Origin: Lysobacter gummosus
Lineage (GTDB): Bacteria > Pseudomonadota > Gammaproteobacteria > Xanthomonadales > Xanthomonadaceae
Length of the DNA: 64,000 nucleotides
Assembly: GCF_001442805.1 (NCBI RefSeq)
Contig: NZ_CP011131.1
Location: 5,456,001 to 5,520,000, forward strand
Direction: 5' to 3'
Of the stretch, positions 7,999-17,341 are shown piece by piece. The notes below the pieces were generated by a model. It ran no database searches and was not told the origin of the DNA. It was given only the letters and a program-made list of their open reading frames with translations. A program made the translations under genes and the position numbers. The number at the start of each line of letters is the position of its first letter. Positions within the stretch are counted from its first letter, which is position 1.

Positions 7999-10212
7999 TT
8001 AGTCCGCCAAAATGAAATCGCCGGCCTCAGTCACTAAGTCGTCGCCGACCTCGGTGCGCAATAGGCCGTTCTTAAAGTAGAAAGTGTGACCGGCCTTCTG
8101 CCAACTGGTCAGGCCGTCGCGCGTCGTTCCGACCTCCGCGTGCAAGCGATACGCGCCACGCAACGGGGATGCGTAGTTAGTGCCGATGATCGCCGCCGGG
8201 CTGTCGAGCGCTTGGCCCGCAATGGCGTCCAGCAGCCGCACGACATACGCCGTTCCGGCCTCGGGTCCGATCGATCCTTGTCCGTGATCGACCAACTGAT
8301 CCGCCTGCAGGCGACGATCGCGATGCGCCCAGGATACGGCCAGGTCACCGTCGATCGACGCCGGATAGCGCAGTCCGTTGAGTTTCAGATCACCGGGCGG
8401 ATACGGCCGCGCTTGCCGCTGTGCCAGCTTGATCGTGTCCACCGGTGCGAGCGCGGGGTCCAGTTGTTCGCTCGACGTGCGCGTCAGCAACTTGGCCTGC
8501 ACGGTTTCGCCGATGCTGTAGTCGCTCGGATCGTTTGCTGCGTAGTCATCAAAGAACCAGATGCGCGCACCGACCGCGTGCGGAACCGGCACGGTGTCCG
8601 CGCAGCCGCGCGCCAGCGTGGCCGTTTGCGCCTGCGGATCGATCGCGACTACCCGCACCACCTCGTCCTCGATCAGCGCGGCAGTGCCGGCGGCGACCTG
8701 ATCCAGTCCCCTGCCCGACGCCAACTGCACGACGAGCGTCGCAGCCTCCATGGGATCGGCCAATACTGCAGTCGGACACCAATCGCCGACATCGGCCTCG
8801 GTGAACTCGCCGCTGCCGACCCGCGTGGTCAGCACGTAGTTCAGCGCCAACCCCGTCGCCTGCTCGGCTACGGCCAATACCGCGCCGGCATCGACCGGCA
8901 CCGCCGCCAGTGCCGTTGCATTGAGCGCCGTTGCAAGATCCCGATAGCTTGCCTCGATCAATCGCCGGTTAGGCGACGGCTGCGGCACACGATCCGGCGG
9001 GGTCCAGACGGGTGGCTGCGGCTCCAGATACGCCGTCGCAGGCTGGCCGAACACGTCCTGCACCGCGGCGACGGTAATCGCACCTTCGGCCAGCTTGCCG
9101 TCATCGAACGTGCCCACGCGCAGCACCAAATTGTCCAGGCCGCGAAACGGATCGCGGATACGGAACACGCCGCCTGGCGCCAGGACGGCACCGCGGCGAT
9201 CGAACCGCAGCTTCAATCGTTTTAGACCCGAGCAGGCGATGGTCAGGTCGCGTGTTGCCACGCGCCCTGCCAGTTCTGCCGTAGGCAGACCCTTGTATTC
9301 CGTAGTGCTGGACGCAACGCCGCCGGTGGCTTGAATGCCGGCCAGATCTTCGACCCGGATCTGGCGCTCTTCGTCCTTGATCGGGTCGTACCACGTCACG
9401 ATCAGTTGATTGATCGCACCGTCCTGGGCGCCACCCTCATCTTCCTCGATAGCCAGTAGGCCCGACTCGTTGTCGAACATCGGCAGGTCTTCGACGCGGT
9501 AATCGTCCCGCAGCAGCTTCAATGTCAGCCGGCCGGTCGAGCGGTCGGTGTACTGCGCCGCGCCGACGTGATCGATGACCACCTGCATGAAGTCGGCGAT
9601 CGACGACTGCCGGTTCCAACGCAGGCACAGTCCGAACCCTTCGGCGTGCAGCACGTCGGCCGCAGCGCGATAGCTGGCTTCGTCCAGCACGCCACGATCT
9701 AGACCCCGACCCCAATCCCGGTTGGTCAGGCACTCAACCAGGATGTGCGCCGGGTTCATCGCACGGATCGCGCCATTCGCCAGCGGAATGACCGCCTTCT
9801 CGGGATACCACGGTGCGCCGTCCCAACCCGCCAGTGCGCGACGCACTCGCATCTTCCATGGCTTGGGGTACGGGTTGTTGGCCGCGATCTGTCCGTCGAA
9901 GTATTGGGTGGTGACGCCACGGAATGCCGGCGTCGGCGTACCGTGCAGGGCACTCAGCATCGGCAGGACCGCCTGGGCGGCATCGCCCATCAGCACATCC
10001 AGCCAACCCTTGATGCCGCCCTCGCCCTTGTCGCCACCGAACAGATCGGGCTTGTTGATGTAGACGCGACTCGTCTTCGTGATCGAGCCTTTCCAGGCTT
10101 CGCGGTCACCGACACGGATCTCGACAATCTCGTCCAGCGGCCCGCGCGACAAGCCCATGTGCAGGCCGAACAGATAGCGGTGGCCGACAGTTTGCTTCTT
10201 ACTGCTGCCCAA
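7999..10212 (-). CDS. phage tail tip / host-specificity protein (gpJ-like)
   Basis: The frame is open further upstream, but the TTG start at 10212 is chosen: it has GGAGG with good spacing and gives the family's usual N-terminus (GSSKKQTVGHRYLFGLHMGL and GPLDEIVEIRVGD). The protein is about 737 aa. The central hub region carries HILVECLTNRDWGRG and TGRLTLKLLRDDYR, typical of tail-tip proteins that form the baseplate hub. The C-terminus has a fibronectin-like stretch (PPGDLKLNGLRYPASIDGD) and ends in a repeat resembling LRTEVGDDLVTEAGDFIL. It overlaps the end of the 76-aa gene upstream by 14 bp. It sits at the tail tip and probably contacts the host. Confidence 0.85.
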   Translation of the reverse strand: MGSSKKQTVGHRYLFGLHMGLSRGPLDEIVEIRVGDREAWKGSITKTSRVYINKPDLFGGDKGEGGIKGWLDVLMGDAAQAVLPMLSALHGTPTPAFRGVTTQYFDGQIAANNPYPKPWKMRVRRALAGWDGAPWYPEKAVIPLANGAIRAMNPAHILVECLTNRDWGRGLDRGVLDEASYRAAADVLHAEGFGLCLRWNRQSSIADFMQVVIDHVGAAQYTDRSTGRLTLKLLRDDYRVEDLPMFDNESGLLAIEEDEGGAQDGAINQLIVTWYDPIKDEERQIRVEDLAGIQATGGVASSTTEYKGLPTAELAGRVATRDLTIACSGLKRLKLRFDRRGAVLAPGGVFRIRDPFRGLDNLVLRVGTFDDGKLAEGAITVAAVQDVFGQPATAYLEPQPPVWTPPDRVPQPSPNRRLIEASYRDLATALNATALAAVPVDAGAVLAVAEQATGLALNYVLTTRVGSGEFTEADVGDWCPTAVLADPMEAATLVVQLASGRGLDQVAAGTAALIEDEVVRVVAIDPQAQTATLARGCADTVPVPHAVGARIWFFDDYAANDPSDYSIGETVQAKLLTRTSSEQLDPALAPVDTIKLAQRQARPYPPGDLKLNGLRYPASIDGDLAVSWAHRDRRLQADQLVDHGQGSIGPEAGTAYVVRLLDAIAGQALDSPAAIIGTNYASPLRGAYRLHAEVGTTRDGLTSWQKAGHTFYFKNGLLRTEVGDDLVTEAGDFILAD

Positions 10213-10429
10213 CCAAAGCCTCCGCGCGCGCGAACGCGGCCAAGTGCAAGCCCAGCGCATCGCCGGTCGCTTCCAGCGCTTCCACGTCGATGCCTTCGCG
10301 CACGAAGGCGCTCCAGTCCAGGCCGTAATAGGCGAACCACTCGCGGCCACCGTGACTGCAGAAACCGAGACGCCCACTGAAACCGGGAACACGGCGAAGA
10401 TGGCCCAGCGTCACGATCAACGTTTTAAC
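10199..10429 (-). CDS. small phage tail-cluster protein, 76 aa
   Basis: The GTG start at 10429 gives MKTLIVTLGHLRRVPGFSGR, matching the small conserved protein that precedes the gpJ-like gene in related phages. It contains HGGREWFAYYGLDWSAFVREG and ends ATGDALGLHLAAFARAEALVG. It overlaps the tail-tip gene by 14 bp, which suggests translational coupling. Function is unknown. Upstream it is cut off from the rest of the tail operon by the plus-strand HAF gene. Confidence 0.75.
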   Translation of the reverse strand, partial: VKTLIVTLGHLRRVPGFSGRLGFCSHGGREWFAYYGLDWSAFVREGIDVEALEATGDALGLHLAAFARAEALVGQQ

Positions 10430-10571
10430 CCCGCGACACTCTGAATTCCCACTATGCCTTGCTTTGAACGACTCACCAAAACTCACTTTGTGATCCATTT
10501 TTCTTCCGTTACATACAAGATCTTTGGGATCGTAGTCACTAGCAACTTAGTTTCTCTGAAGGAGTGCTGCT

Positions 10572-11999
10572 ATGCAGAAGCTTTCGGTATTAACTTTCGT
10601 AGGTATGGCAGTTCTGGCCTTCGCCGCTGCGAGATCCGCGCCAGTTGCTGCTAGCGCCTCCGAGGGATCGTCGTGCACTGTCATTGGCATCAACGATTCC
10701 GGAGCAGCATCGGGACAGTGCCGAAACAAGGCCGGCGACTTTCCCGCCACCTACTGGACCAGTGGCAGTACTGTGGCGATGTCGTTGGGCACCTTCGGCG
10801 GACCTTGCGATGTGCTCGGAATAGCCCGCGATGGACAGGTCGCCGGCAACTGTTCGTTCGGTCCCACAGGCAGGAGCCTGCCTGTTGTATGGAGGACTCC
10901 GACACTGCCATCCGCGCTGCCGACCTATCTGCTCGGCCTTATTGGTGATGACCGTGCGACGGCCACTTCAATAAATGCAGCGGGAGCCATCATCGGCATC
11001 AGCACCAGTCCCGGCGGCAGGGACTTCCCGGTGATCTGGAAAAATGGAGAAGAAACGGCCACCTCGCTGCCCCTTCCCGGAGCGTTACCTCCCTTGCTGA
11101 CAACGGTTACAGAATGCCGCGTGCAAGCCATCGACTCCGCCGCAGTTCCCAAGGCCGCCGGAATATGTGACCAGCGCCAAAGTGGCTACGTGGCGGTTAA
11201 GTGGACTCCGAACGCTCTCGGCGGCTATTCCGTAACAACACTTCCCGACCTTCCGGGTGGAACCAGTTGCATGGCCGTCGCGATCAACTCGGCGGGGTAT
11301 GTTGCTGGAACCTGTGAGGATGCAACCGGCGACAAGTACGCCGTGCGATGGCCCCCCTCTGGGAGCCAGCCGACATTTCTGCGCCGAATTCCTCGCGAAG
11401 CGGCAGATACGCAGCAAGTGTTCGCTACGGAAATGAATGAAGCGGGAGTGGTCATCGGCCAATACATCGCGAGCGATGGTCGGTCGCGCAGCTTTGTATG
11501 GGCCCCTGTCGATATCCCTGCCAACGAAGAGGGGCTGGACTTGGGAATTCTTGAAGGAACAGAAGTGTACGCACGCGAGATCGCGGACAACGGTCGAGTC
11601 ATTGGCGCGACAGACACACCGGCAGGGGCTCAGATTGCCTTTTCGTGGACCCCCTCTGGGGAAATGCAGAGTCTTGGCACCCTGGGGGGGCCGTCCAACA
11701 CTCCGTCCTCACTGAGCCCGAACGGCCGGTGGGTCGCGGGCACCAGCATGACTCAGGAGAGGTATAGGCAAGCGTACCGACGAGGTTCGGCAGTAGAACT
11801 CCTTGTTGGCCCTAACGAAACCCCGATAGCAGGTGGCTACACCGGACTTAAGCCGCGTAGTGCCTTGCCCGCCTGCCAGAACACCTCCAGCCAGTGCCAA
11901 ACCTGGGTCGCAAATGGCTTCTGTTCCAATACGTTCTATACGAACGTGCAGAAGGCACAGTACTGCGCAGTGTCTTGTGGTTTGTGCGGGGTGAAATAG
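10572..11999 (+). CDS. secreted HAF-repeat protein with C-terminal ShKT-like domain (prophage moron)
   Basis: This plus-strand gene sits inside the minus-strand tail operon. It has AAGGAG upstream and a signal peptide (MQKLSVLTFVGMAVLAFAAARSAP). The body is a HAF-family extracellular repeat protein, with recurring units such as CTVIGINDSGAASGQCRN, TSCMAVAINSAGYVAGTCE and MQSLGTLGGPSNTPSSLS. The last 40 residues have six cysteines in the ShKT pattern: C-x6-C-x8-C, then C-x3-C-x2-C (CQNTSSQCQTWVANGFC ... YCAVSCGLCG). ShKT domains are mostly known from animal proteins and are rare in bacteria. It is paralogous to the protein starting at 38948. It is probably secreted lysogen cargo; the target is unknown. 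Confidence 0.85.
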   Translation: MQKLSVLTFVGMAVLAFAAARSAPVAASASEGSSCTVIGINDSGAASGQCRNKAGDFPATYWTSGSTVAMSLGTFGGPCDVLGIARDGQVAGNCSFGPTGRSLPVVWRTPTLPSALPTYLLGLIGDDRATATSINAAGAIIGISTSPGGRDFPVIWKNGEETATSLPLPGALPPLLTTVTECRVQAIDSAAVPKAAGICDQRQSGYVAVKWTPNALGGYSVTTLPDLPGGTSCMAVAINSAGYVAGTCEDATGDKYAVRWPPSGSQPTFLRRIPREAADTQQVFATEMNEAGVVIGQYIASDGRSRSFVWAPVDIPANEEGLDLGILEGTEVYAREIADNGRVIGATDTPAGAQIAFSWTPSGEMQSLGTLGGPSNTPSSLSPNGRWVAGTSMTQERYRQAYRRGSAVELLVGPNETPIAGGYTGLKPRSALPACQNTSSQCQTWVANGFCSNTFYTNVQKAQYCAVSCGLCGVK

Positions 12000-12005
12000 C
12001 ACCAC

Positions 12006-12242
12006 TCACTTTTTCCCACCTTTTTGCTTAATCGCCTGCGTGCGGTACTGGCCGACGCCCAGCACCATCCAGTCCGGCGTCCAGACATCGCCAAACACCA
12101 CCGCCTGCGGCGTGCCTTCGGTGCTCTGGGGAAACTGGAAATCGCCGAAGGCTGCCGGCTTGGCCTGCGGCGGTTTCGGCCGCGCGGCCACCGAGACGAA
12201 GTAGCTGATGACCCAGATCGCGAGCTGGACCCAAATGTTCAT
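12006..12242 (-). CDS. membrane-anchored phage tail assembly protein, 78 aa
   Basis: The start at 12242 gives MNIWVQLAIWVISYFVSVAA, a single hydrophobic segment, followed by the Pro-rich linker RPKPPQAKPAAFGDFQFP. The motif EGTPQAVVFGDVWTPDWMV resembles the first part of tail-tip assembly proteins, where a FGxVW motif follows a membrane segment. The frame upstream of 12242 overlaps the DUF2163 gene and is not used. The C-terminus is basic (KQKGGKK). It lies 14 bp after the BR0599-type gene and is the last minus-strand gene before the HAF insertion. Confidence 0.65.
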   Translation of the reverse strand: MNIWVQLAIWVISYFVSVAARPKPPQAKPAAFGDFQFPQSTEGTPQAVVFGDVWTPDWMVLGVGQYRTQAIKQKGGKK

Positions 12243-12256
12243 GCGTAGTACCGGTT

Positions 12257-13072
12257 CTAGAAAATGGGAGTGCCGTCGAACGGCGATTTGCCGGGAAGAC
12301 CGGGGACGCCGCCGTAGTTCGGCGCGTTGTTGAACTTGTTGTGGCAGATCGCCATCGCCCGGCCGCAACCGGGATAGGCGATGACGGCCTGGCCAACACG
12401 CAGGCCGTCGCCGGCACCGAGCAGGACAAGCCGCTCACCGACGTGCGAGCGGATGCCGCGTCGCTCCAGGCCGGCTTCGCCGAGATCCCAGGCGAGGAAT
12501 CCACCGGAGAACCAGCCATCCGGGTACTGGCCGAAGACACCGGCTGTGATGACGTTGCCACTGAGCGTCGTCAGCGACGCCGGCACGCGGAAGGACTCGG
12601 GATTGACCCGGCAATTGCGGTCGTAGAGGCTGTACGGACAACCGCGTGTCCACGCCAATCGCAGGCCCGGCTGCCCGAGCGCGGCGTCGAGGGATTGGCA
12701 CCGCACCTCGGTGCTTTCCAGCGAAGATCGATTGACGCCCGCGATCCGGCCCATCCAGACCACTCGTGCATCGCCATCGCCCTCATGGACATCCCGGACC
12801 ACAACCGCAACCTCGCTCGAGGGCGGCAAGCCGCGATACAGCCGCGCCACCTCGAAATCGCCCGGCGCGGCGATGGTGAGCATGTCGCTGGCGGTGTGGC
12901 CGGATTGGCGAATGCCGTCGTCGTGGATGGCGACGGCGCCATAGACCTGCGTATCGAGCGCGAAGTCGCGGTCGCCGCCGGTGTAGCGCCAGCGCTGTGC
13001 GCCGCGCACAAACTCGTACAGCCGCCGCGGGTTGCCCGCGGCAGTCGATCGTTCCAGCTGTTCGAAGCTCAT
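12257..13072 (-). CDS. phage BR0599 / DUF2163 family tail protein
   Basis: The protein is 271 aa. The N-terminal half is a DUF2163-type domain: MSFEQLERSTAAGNPRRLYE, WRYTGGDRDF and VAIHDDGIRQSG. The C-terminal half carries the cysteine pattern of phage BR0599: RGCPYSLYDRNC, then GCGRAMAICHNKFNNAPNYG. These cysteines probably bind a metal, as in gpL-type tail-tip proteins. It overlaps the upstream tail gene by 4 bp. It is likely a component of the tail-tip complex between tube and hub. Confidence 0.85.
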   Translation of the reverse strand: MSFEQLERSTAAGNPRRLYEFVRGAQRWRYTGGDRDFALDTQVYGAVAIHDDGIRQSGHTASDMLTIAAPGDFEVARLYRGLPPSSEVAVVVRDVHEGDGDARVVWMGRIAGVNRSSLESTEVRCQSLDAALGQPGLRLAWTRGCPYSLYDRNCRVNPESFRVPASLTTLSGNVITAGVFGQYPDGWFSGGFLAWDLGEAGLERRGIRSHVGERLVLLGAGDGLRVGQAVIAYPGCGRAMAICHNKFNNAPNYGGVPGLPGKSPFDGTPIF

Positions 13073-14784
13073 GCGGGCGCGGGCGCGGGTGTGTCGGTGT
13101 CAGGGTCGCGCACAGCGCGCAGGACGATCGCAGCGTCGGCGGCGCCGCCGCTGTCGGTGTGGTGTTCGATTTCCGCTTCGTCGCTATCGCCGCGACTCAG
13201 CACCAAGAAGCTGATGCGCTGGATATCGCGAGGTCGCATGTCCACGCCCAGTGCGGCATCGACCGTCAGGCGCTCAATGTCGTCATCCAGCGCAACCGCT
13301 GCCGTAATCCGGCGGTGGAACGCCTGACCGCCGCGTAGCTCTATCCGCACGTCGCGCCGGCCGGGTCGCAGGCCCGCAAAACGGGCGAGGCCGACGTTGG
13401 CCACGTCCAGCGCTGTCGCCGTGCCGGCGACGTTGGCGACCAAAGTCAGGTCGTCGGCGTGGGTGGGCCGCCATACGGCCTGTTGGCGGCCACGCAGCGT
13501 GTACAGCCAGGACCGCACGGCCGACCGCTCGGCACGACCGTGCATGCGCCACTGATGCCCCTGCGTCGGTGCAGCCCAATCGGCGGGGTCCAACACAAAG
13601 AGCCGCCCGAACTCGTTGTCCAGGGTAAGCAGCGCACGCTGCCAGCCATTCGACAACCTCTCGGTCTCATCCGGCCGCTGAGCCAGCACCGGGTAACCGC
13701 GATACATTGGGGCGTTCGTAATGACCGGCCAATCGCAGGCTTCGACCACATCGAATCGGGCGCTCACCGACGCTGCTTGATCCGTCAGACGCGTTACTTT
13801 CGGGGGTTCGGCCAGCCGCGCGGTCCGCACCGGATACAGTCGGGTGCCGCGCGGCCACACTTTCGTCGTTGGACGACGTAGCGTGATCGACACAGCGCCG
13901 ATCACCTCGACTTCGGCGACTTCGACATCGAACGCGGTCTTGCCGCGCAGTTGCACCAGGCCGCCGACGCGGAAGTCGCGTTGGCTGGGATCGCAGGCGA
14001 TGACGCGCACGCCCAGAGCATGCTCGCTAGACAGCCACTGCACATCGGGCCAGATCGGCAGCGCCCAGGTTCGGCCGCCCCAACCGAATACGGCCAAATC
14101 AAGCAACACGCGTTCGCGCCCATCCACGATCATGGTCGCTTCGAACGAGCGCCGCGGCGCGGAGCGCAGGCCACGCCGCTGCTCGACCTGCGTCGGGCTG
14201 GTCAGGATGTCGGTCTTCCACGCCAACCGCTCCAATACGCCGCGCGACCAATCCGGTGCGAACGCCCAGGCGACGACGCGCTGACCGGTGATGACCACCG
14301 CAATCGCGTCGAATCCATCGAACCGGAACCGGAACGACAGCGTCGCGGAGATCACTGGCGGGCCATCGGTGCCGACCGCGATCTCCCACGTCCGCTCCGA
14401 CATCGGCGCGAACGGCAGCGGCGCTGCGCCAGGCGCCGTCAGAACAATGCCTTCGCCACCCGATAAGTTGGCGTCGGTCAACGTCAGCGCGCGGGCGCGG
14501 TAAGCATTCCACACGCGCACCGCGCGGTGCTGCACGCTGCTGACATTGCCCAGGTTTAGGACCTGCGGCTCGACGTGGATACGATCGAAGAAGTCGTCGC
14601 CAAACATCGCCTGCGATGCGCCGACGCGGCGGTCGGCCACAAAGCCGGGCACGTCGGCAGCGCGTGGGCCGAAGCCGGGCTCGGCACCAAGCGCGCCGCT
14701 GGCCTGCCCATTCCAGAACGGTGGCGATTTGAAATAGTCGCCCTGACCGCTGAAGGTCAGCGGCCAGAGGGCGGGCCAAATCAT
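13069..14784 (-). CDS. phage tail structural protein, 571 aa
   Basis: A long late-operon gene with no catalytic motif. It contains beta-rich stretches such as TWEIAVGTDGPPVISATLSF, WPVITNAPMYRGYPVLAQ and SWLYTLRGRQQAVWRPT, a pattern seen in conserved uncharacterised tail proteins upstream of DUF2163/BR0599 genes. It ends with a Pro/Ala repeat (DTDTPAPAPA). The end overlaps the DUF2163 start by 4 bp. Role in the distal tail is inferred from position. Confidence 0.7.
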   Translation of the reverse strand: MIWPALWPLTFSGQGDYFKSPPFWNGQASGALGAEPGFGPRAADVPGFVADRRVGASQAMFGDDFFDRIHVEPQVLNLGNVSSVQHRAVRVWNAYRARALTLTDANLSGGEGIVLTAPGAAPLPFAPMSERTWEIAVGTDGPPVISATLSFRFRFDGFDAIAVVITGQRVVAWAFAPDWSRGVLERLAWKTDILTSPTQVEQRRGLRSAPRRSFEATMIVDGRERVLLDLAVFGWGGRTWALPIWPDVQWLSSEHALGVRVIACDPSQRDFRVGGLVQLRGKTAFDVEVAEVEVIGAVSITLRRPTTKVWPRGTRLYPVRTARLAEPPKVTRLTDQAASVSARFDVVEACDWPVITNAPMYRGYPVLAQRPDETERLSNGWQRALLTLDNEFGRLFVLDPADWAAPTQGHQWRMHGRAERSAVRSWLYTLRGRQQAVWRPTHADDLTLVANVAGTATALDVANVGLARFAGLRPGRRDVRIELRGGQAFHRRITAAVALDDDIERLTVDAALGVDMRPRDIQRISFLVLSRGDSDEAEIEHHTDSGGAADAAIVLRAVRDPDTDTPAPAPA

Positions 14785-14796
14785 GAAGAGGTCGGA

Positions 14797-15732
14797 TTAC
14801 TCGGTGATGCGGTAGGCGTAGCCGTAGACACCGCTATTCGGGGTTCCGGGCGGGCCGTTCTTTCGGTGGACGGGAAAGACCTTCCAGCGATCGGTGCCCA
14901 GCGACAATTCTTCGCCGGGCGCGTAGCTGTCCAGGCGGATGAATCGCATATCCGGGGGATGGCCGACGTCCGAGAACAGGCCAGCCCCACGCGGCACCGC
15001 ACACCACAGCGGCTGCCCCGGCGCGCGGCCAGTGAGCGCACTGTGTCCGACATCCTTCAGCAGGTTGATCGGCGCCGCCTTACCGCGCCAACCTGCCAAC
15101 AACCGCCGAGCATCATTGCTGTCGCCGCTCGTCGCATGCCAGCGTGGCGCGATGCCCTCAAAGTCCGCTCGGATGCGCGTACACGGCGCGGTGTAGTTGT
15201 AGTAGGTGTCATCGAACGCGATGCTGTGATACGGGGAATCCGGGCTGTTGATGTAGTTTGCGGAGTAGTACCACTGGTTCCCGTAAATGTACTGACCAGA
15301 GTTGACGACTCCTGCGGTAATCAATCGGCCGGTGCCGAAATGCTTAAAGGTGCCGGCTTGCGTCTCCAGCACGATGTGCAGGTAAGGCTGTGGCGCGGTG
15401 CGACCGAAGAAATGCACCGCGCTGTACGGGCCCTGGACGTAGTTAGCCCAAACGATGCTGCTCGCATCGGCTTGGATGTCCGGGTTTGGATTGGCGGTGT
15501 AGCCGGTATGGCCGAACGAGCCGAGAAAGGGGGCTGGACTGTTGCCGTCACCCCCAGCGAGCTGCGACACGAAGGTCGCGTAAACGTTGGCCGCATGGAG
15601 GCTGAGCGCCTTTCCTGCATTGGCAGGACGATCCCGTAGCCCGTCGATCGACCACCCGGAGCTTTGCGCGAACAGGCGCAGCTTATCGAGCAGTTCATTA
15701 GGGTCGTTCGCGGCCGAGGTTGCGTAAGCCAT
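14797..15732 (-). CDS. phage tail-associated structural protein, 311 aa
   Basis: The start at 15732 is chosen because its ATG overlaps the stop of the preceding gene by one base (TGATG) and the frame upstream is inside that gene. The protein begins MAYATSAANDPNELLDKLRL, with FAQSSGWSIDGL next, a pattern resembling the neighbouring 524-aa protein's start, where short helices precede a large beta region. Aromatic-rich stretches follow (NQWYYSANYINSPDSPYHS). No enzyme motif is seen. It is a likely virion protein because it is cotranslated with tail genes. Confidence 0.65.
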   Translation of the reverse strand: MAYATSAANDPNELLDKLRLFAQSSGWSIDGLRDRPANAGKALSLHAANVYATFVSQLAGGDGNSPAPFLGSFGHTGYTANPNPDIQADASSIVWANYVQGPYSAVHFFGRTAPQPYLHIVLETQAGTFKHFGTGRLITAGVVNSGQYIYGNQWYYSANYINSPDSPYHSIAFDDTYYNYTAPCTRIRADFEGIAPRWHATSGDSNDARRLLAGWRGKAAPINLLKDVGHSALTGRAPGQPLWCAVPRGAGLFSDVGHPPDMRFIRLDSYAPGEELSLGTDRWKVFPVHRKNGPPGTPNSGVYGYAYRITE

Positions 15733-17306
15733 CAGTCCATCTTCAAAGCGAAATAGTTGTCGGGCGAGATACGGAACGCGTTCTGAAACGCCAGCCACGT
15801 CGCGCCATCGTGTTCGATCCTCGACTCCGAAGCGGTGGAAAATCCGGTCGTCCAGGCGCAGCCGTCGAACTCGCCCCACGGGTGCCTCGGAGACGACGAA
15901 CCGAGGATCAGTGGGAACAGTGGCGAGGAGCCATCGAGGTTGTCACGCAGATAAGCGCGATCCCCGCCGGTGGACACCGCGCTCGGATAAACCTTGGCGT
16001 AGTCGGTGTCGCCGTAGTCGTTCGCACCCTGTGCGTATCGATTGCAGTGCAATCGCCAGACATTGTCGGGGTAGTTCGCCGCCAAGCCGAAGCGACCTGG
16101 GTCGAAAAAGCTGCGGAAATTGGCATCGGTCGTATCGGGCGTGCCGCTCTCGGCCGAGCCACATGCGCCGACAATCAGCGGGTACTCATGGATCGAAGGC
16201 GGCTCGTAGGCGGTCGCAAAGCCCAGATACGCGCTGACGTAGACCGTGCCGATCCGCGCTACGATCACGACGCGCTGACCGTTAATAGCGAGCCAGTAAG
16301 CAAACGGTCCATTGCGCAGCGGCAAATGCCGCAGTCCGCTATTGTTGACCTGCGTGCGCAGGCTGAGCAATGGGTTGTGGCTGCGAAAGCCGTACCAATT
16401 GAGGTTGTATGCCGCGCGTGCGGGATCTTCAAACAGCTCCGCGCCGATGAAGATCGACTGGCGGCCGTCCAAGCCAGGGGCCTTTACGATCCACTGCGCA
16501 CGGTCCTCCAGTTCGAAGTCGGCGTTGACGTCGGTATGGAACGATAGATCATTGCAATCCAGCGGCGTCGCCCCATTCGTGGCCGAGAACACCACGCGCC
16601 AGAGTCGGGCGGCAGGCGAGTTTGCCGTCACCAGGAACGTCTGTCGCGCGCGCGCAGAAGGCCACCGCACACCGGACCACGCCTGCACCGGCGACCAGGC
16701 TGCGCCATCGTCGGAACGCTGTAGTTCGAAGGCTGCCGCGCCGCGTGCGCCCGAGTCGCCGATGCCCATCGTGATCGCCCGGACGGCGGCCGAGCCGATC
16801 ATCTCGATACCGGCAGTCGCGGGTAGATCGGCCACCGCGCGTGTGCCCCAGGTATCCATTGCATTGTCGAACAGCGCGGACAAGTTGGTGAAGTTGCCCG
16901 TTCGGAAGGTCGGGTTCCGCACTCCCCATCGGCGCACGAGGGTCCATGGCGGCGAGGTGTTCAGCGTGAAACGATCGCCGACCGCAAATGCGGTCGATCC
17001 CGCGTTGATCCGAAAGCGGAGCCGTTCGTGCTCGAAGGGCCGGCCGACGGTGGCGACGCCCAGATCGCCGGCCAGCGCACCGACTACTTGGAAGCGCTGG
17101 GTATCCAGCGCAGTCACGGTAAACGCCTCGGCGACTGAGCCAGAGCCGCCGAGGTAGCCGCCGGCCGCACCATCGGTTCCAATCAACGTGCCGTTACCGG
17201 CGCCGGCATAGAGCAGTCCCCAGGCATGCCCTTCCGAGCACAAGGCGGTTTCGAGTTGATTGAGGAAGTCATAGTAGTCGCTGGCATTTCCGGAACGCAG
17301 GCTCAT
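15732..17306 (-). CDS. phage tail-associated structural protein, 524 aa
   Basis: The N-terminus (SGNASDYYDFLNQLETAL) is helical and is followed by a long beta-rich body with FTLNTSPPWTLVRRWG and IEMIGSAAVRAITMGIGD, and carbohydrate-module-like FELQRSDDGAAWSPV. No catalytic residues are evident. It lies directly downstream of the tape-measure gene, separated from it only by the plus-strand gene at 17342, and overlaps the next gene by one base. It is likely part of the distal tail. Confidence 0.65.
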   Translation of the reverse strand: MSLRSGNASDYYDFLNQLETALCSEGHAWGLLYAGAGNGTLIGTDGAAGGYLGGSGSVAEAFTVTALDTQRFQVVGALAGDLGVATVGRPFEHERLRFRINAGSTAFAVGDRFTLNTSPPWTLVRRWGVRNPTFRTGNFTNLSALFDNAMDTWGTRAVADLPATAGIEMIGSAAVRAITMGIGDSGARGAAAFELQRSDDGAAWSPVQAWSGVRWPSARARQTFLVTANSPAARLWRVVFSATNGATPLDCNDLSFHTDVNADFELEDRAQWIVKAPGLDGRQSIFIGAELFEDPARAAYNLNWYGFRSHNPLLSLRTQVNNSGLRHLPLRNGPFAYWLAINGQRVVIVARIGTVYVSAYLGFATAYEPPSIHEYPLIVGACGSAESGTPDTTDANFRSFFDPGRFGLAANYPDNVWRLHCNRYAQGANDYGDTDYAKVYPSAVSTGGDRAYLRDNLDGSSPLFPLILGSSSPRHPWGEFDGCAWTTGFSTASESRIEHDGATWLAFQNAFRISPDNYFALKMD

Positions 17307-17341
17307 ACACTCAACACAGACTTCTTTAAGGAAAAGAACAG

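Noticed and set aside
8086..9225. 379-codon plus-strand ORF in the tail-tip gene
   Set aside because: Arg/Gln-rich mirror of the gpJ-like gene in high-GC DNA; no ribosome binding site or family.
12341..13327. 328-codon plus-strand ORF
   Set aside because: Antisense shadow of the DUF2163 and neighbouring tail genes.
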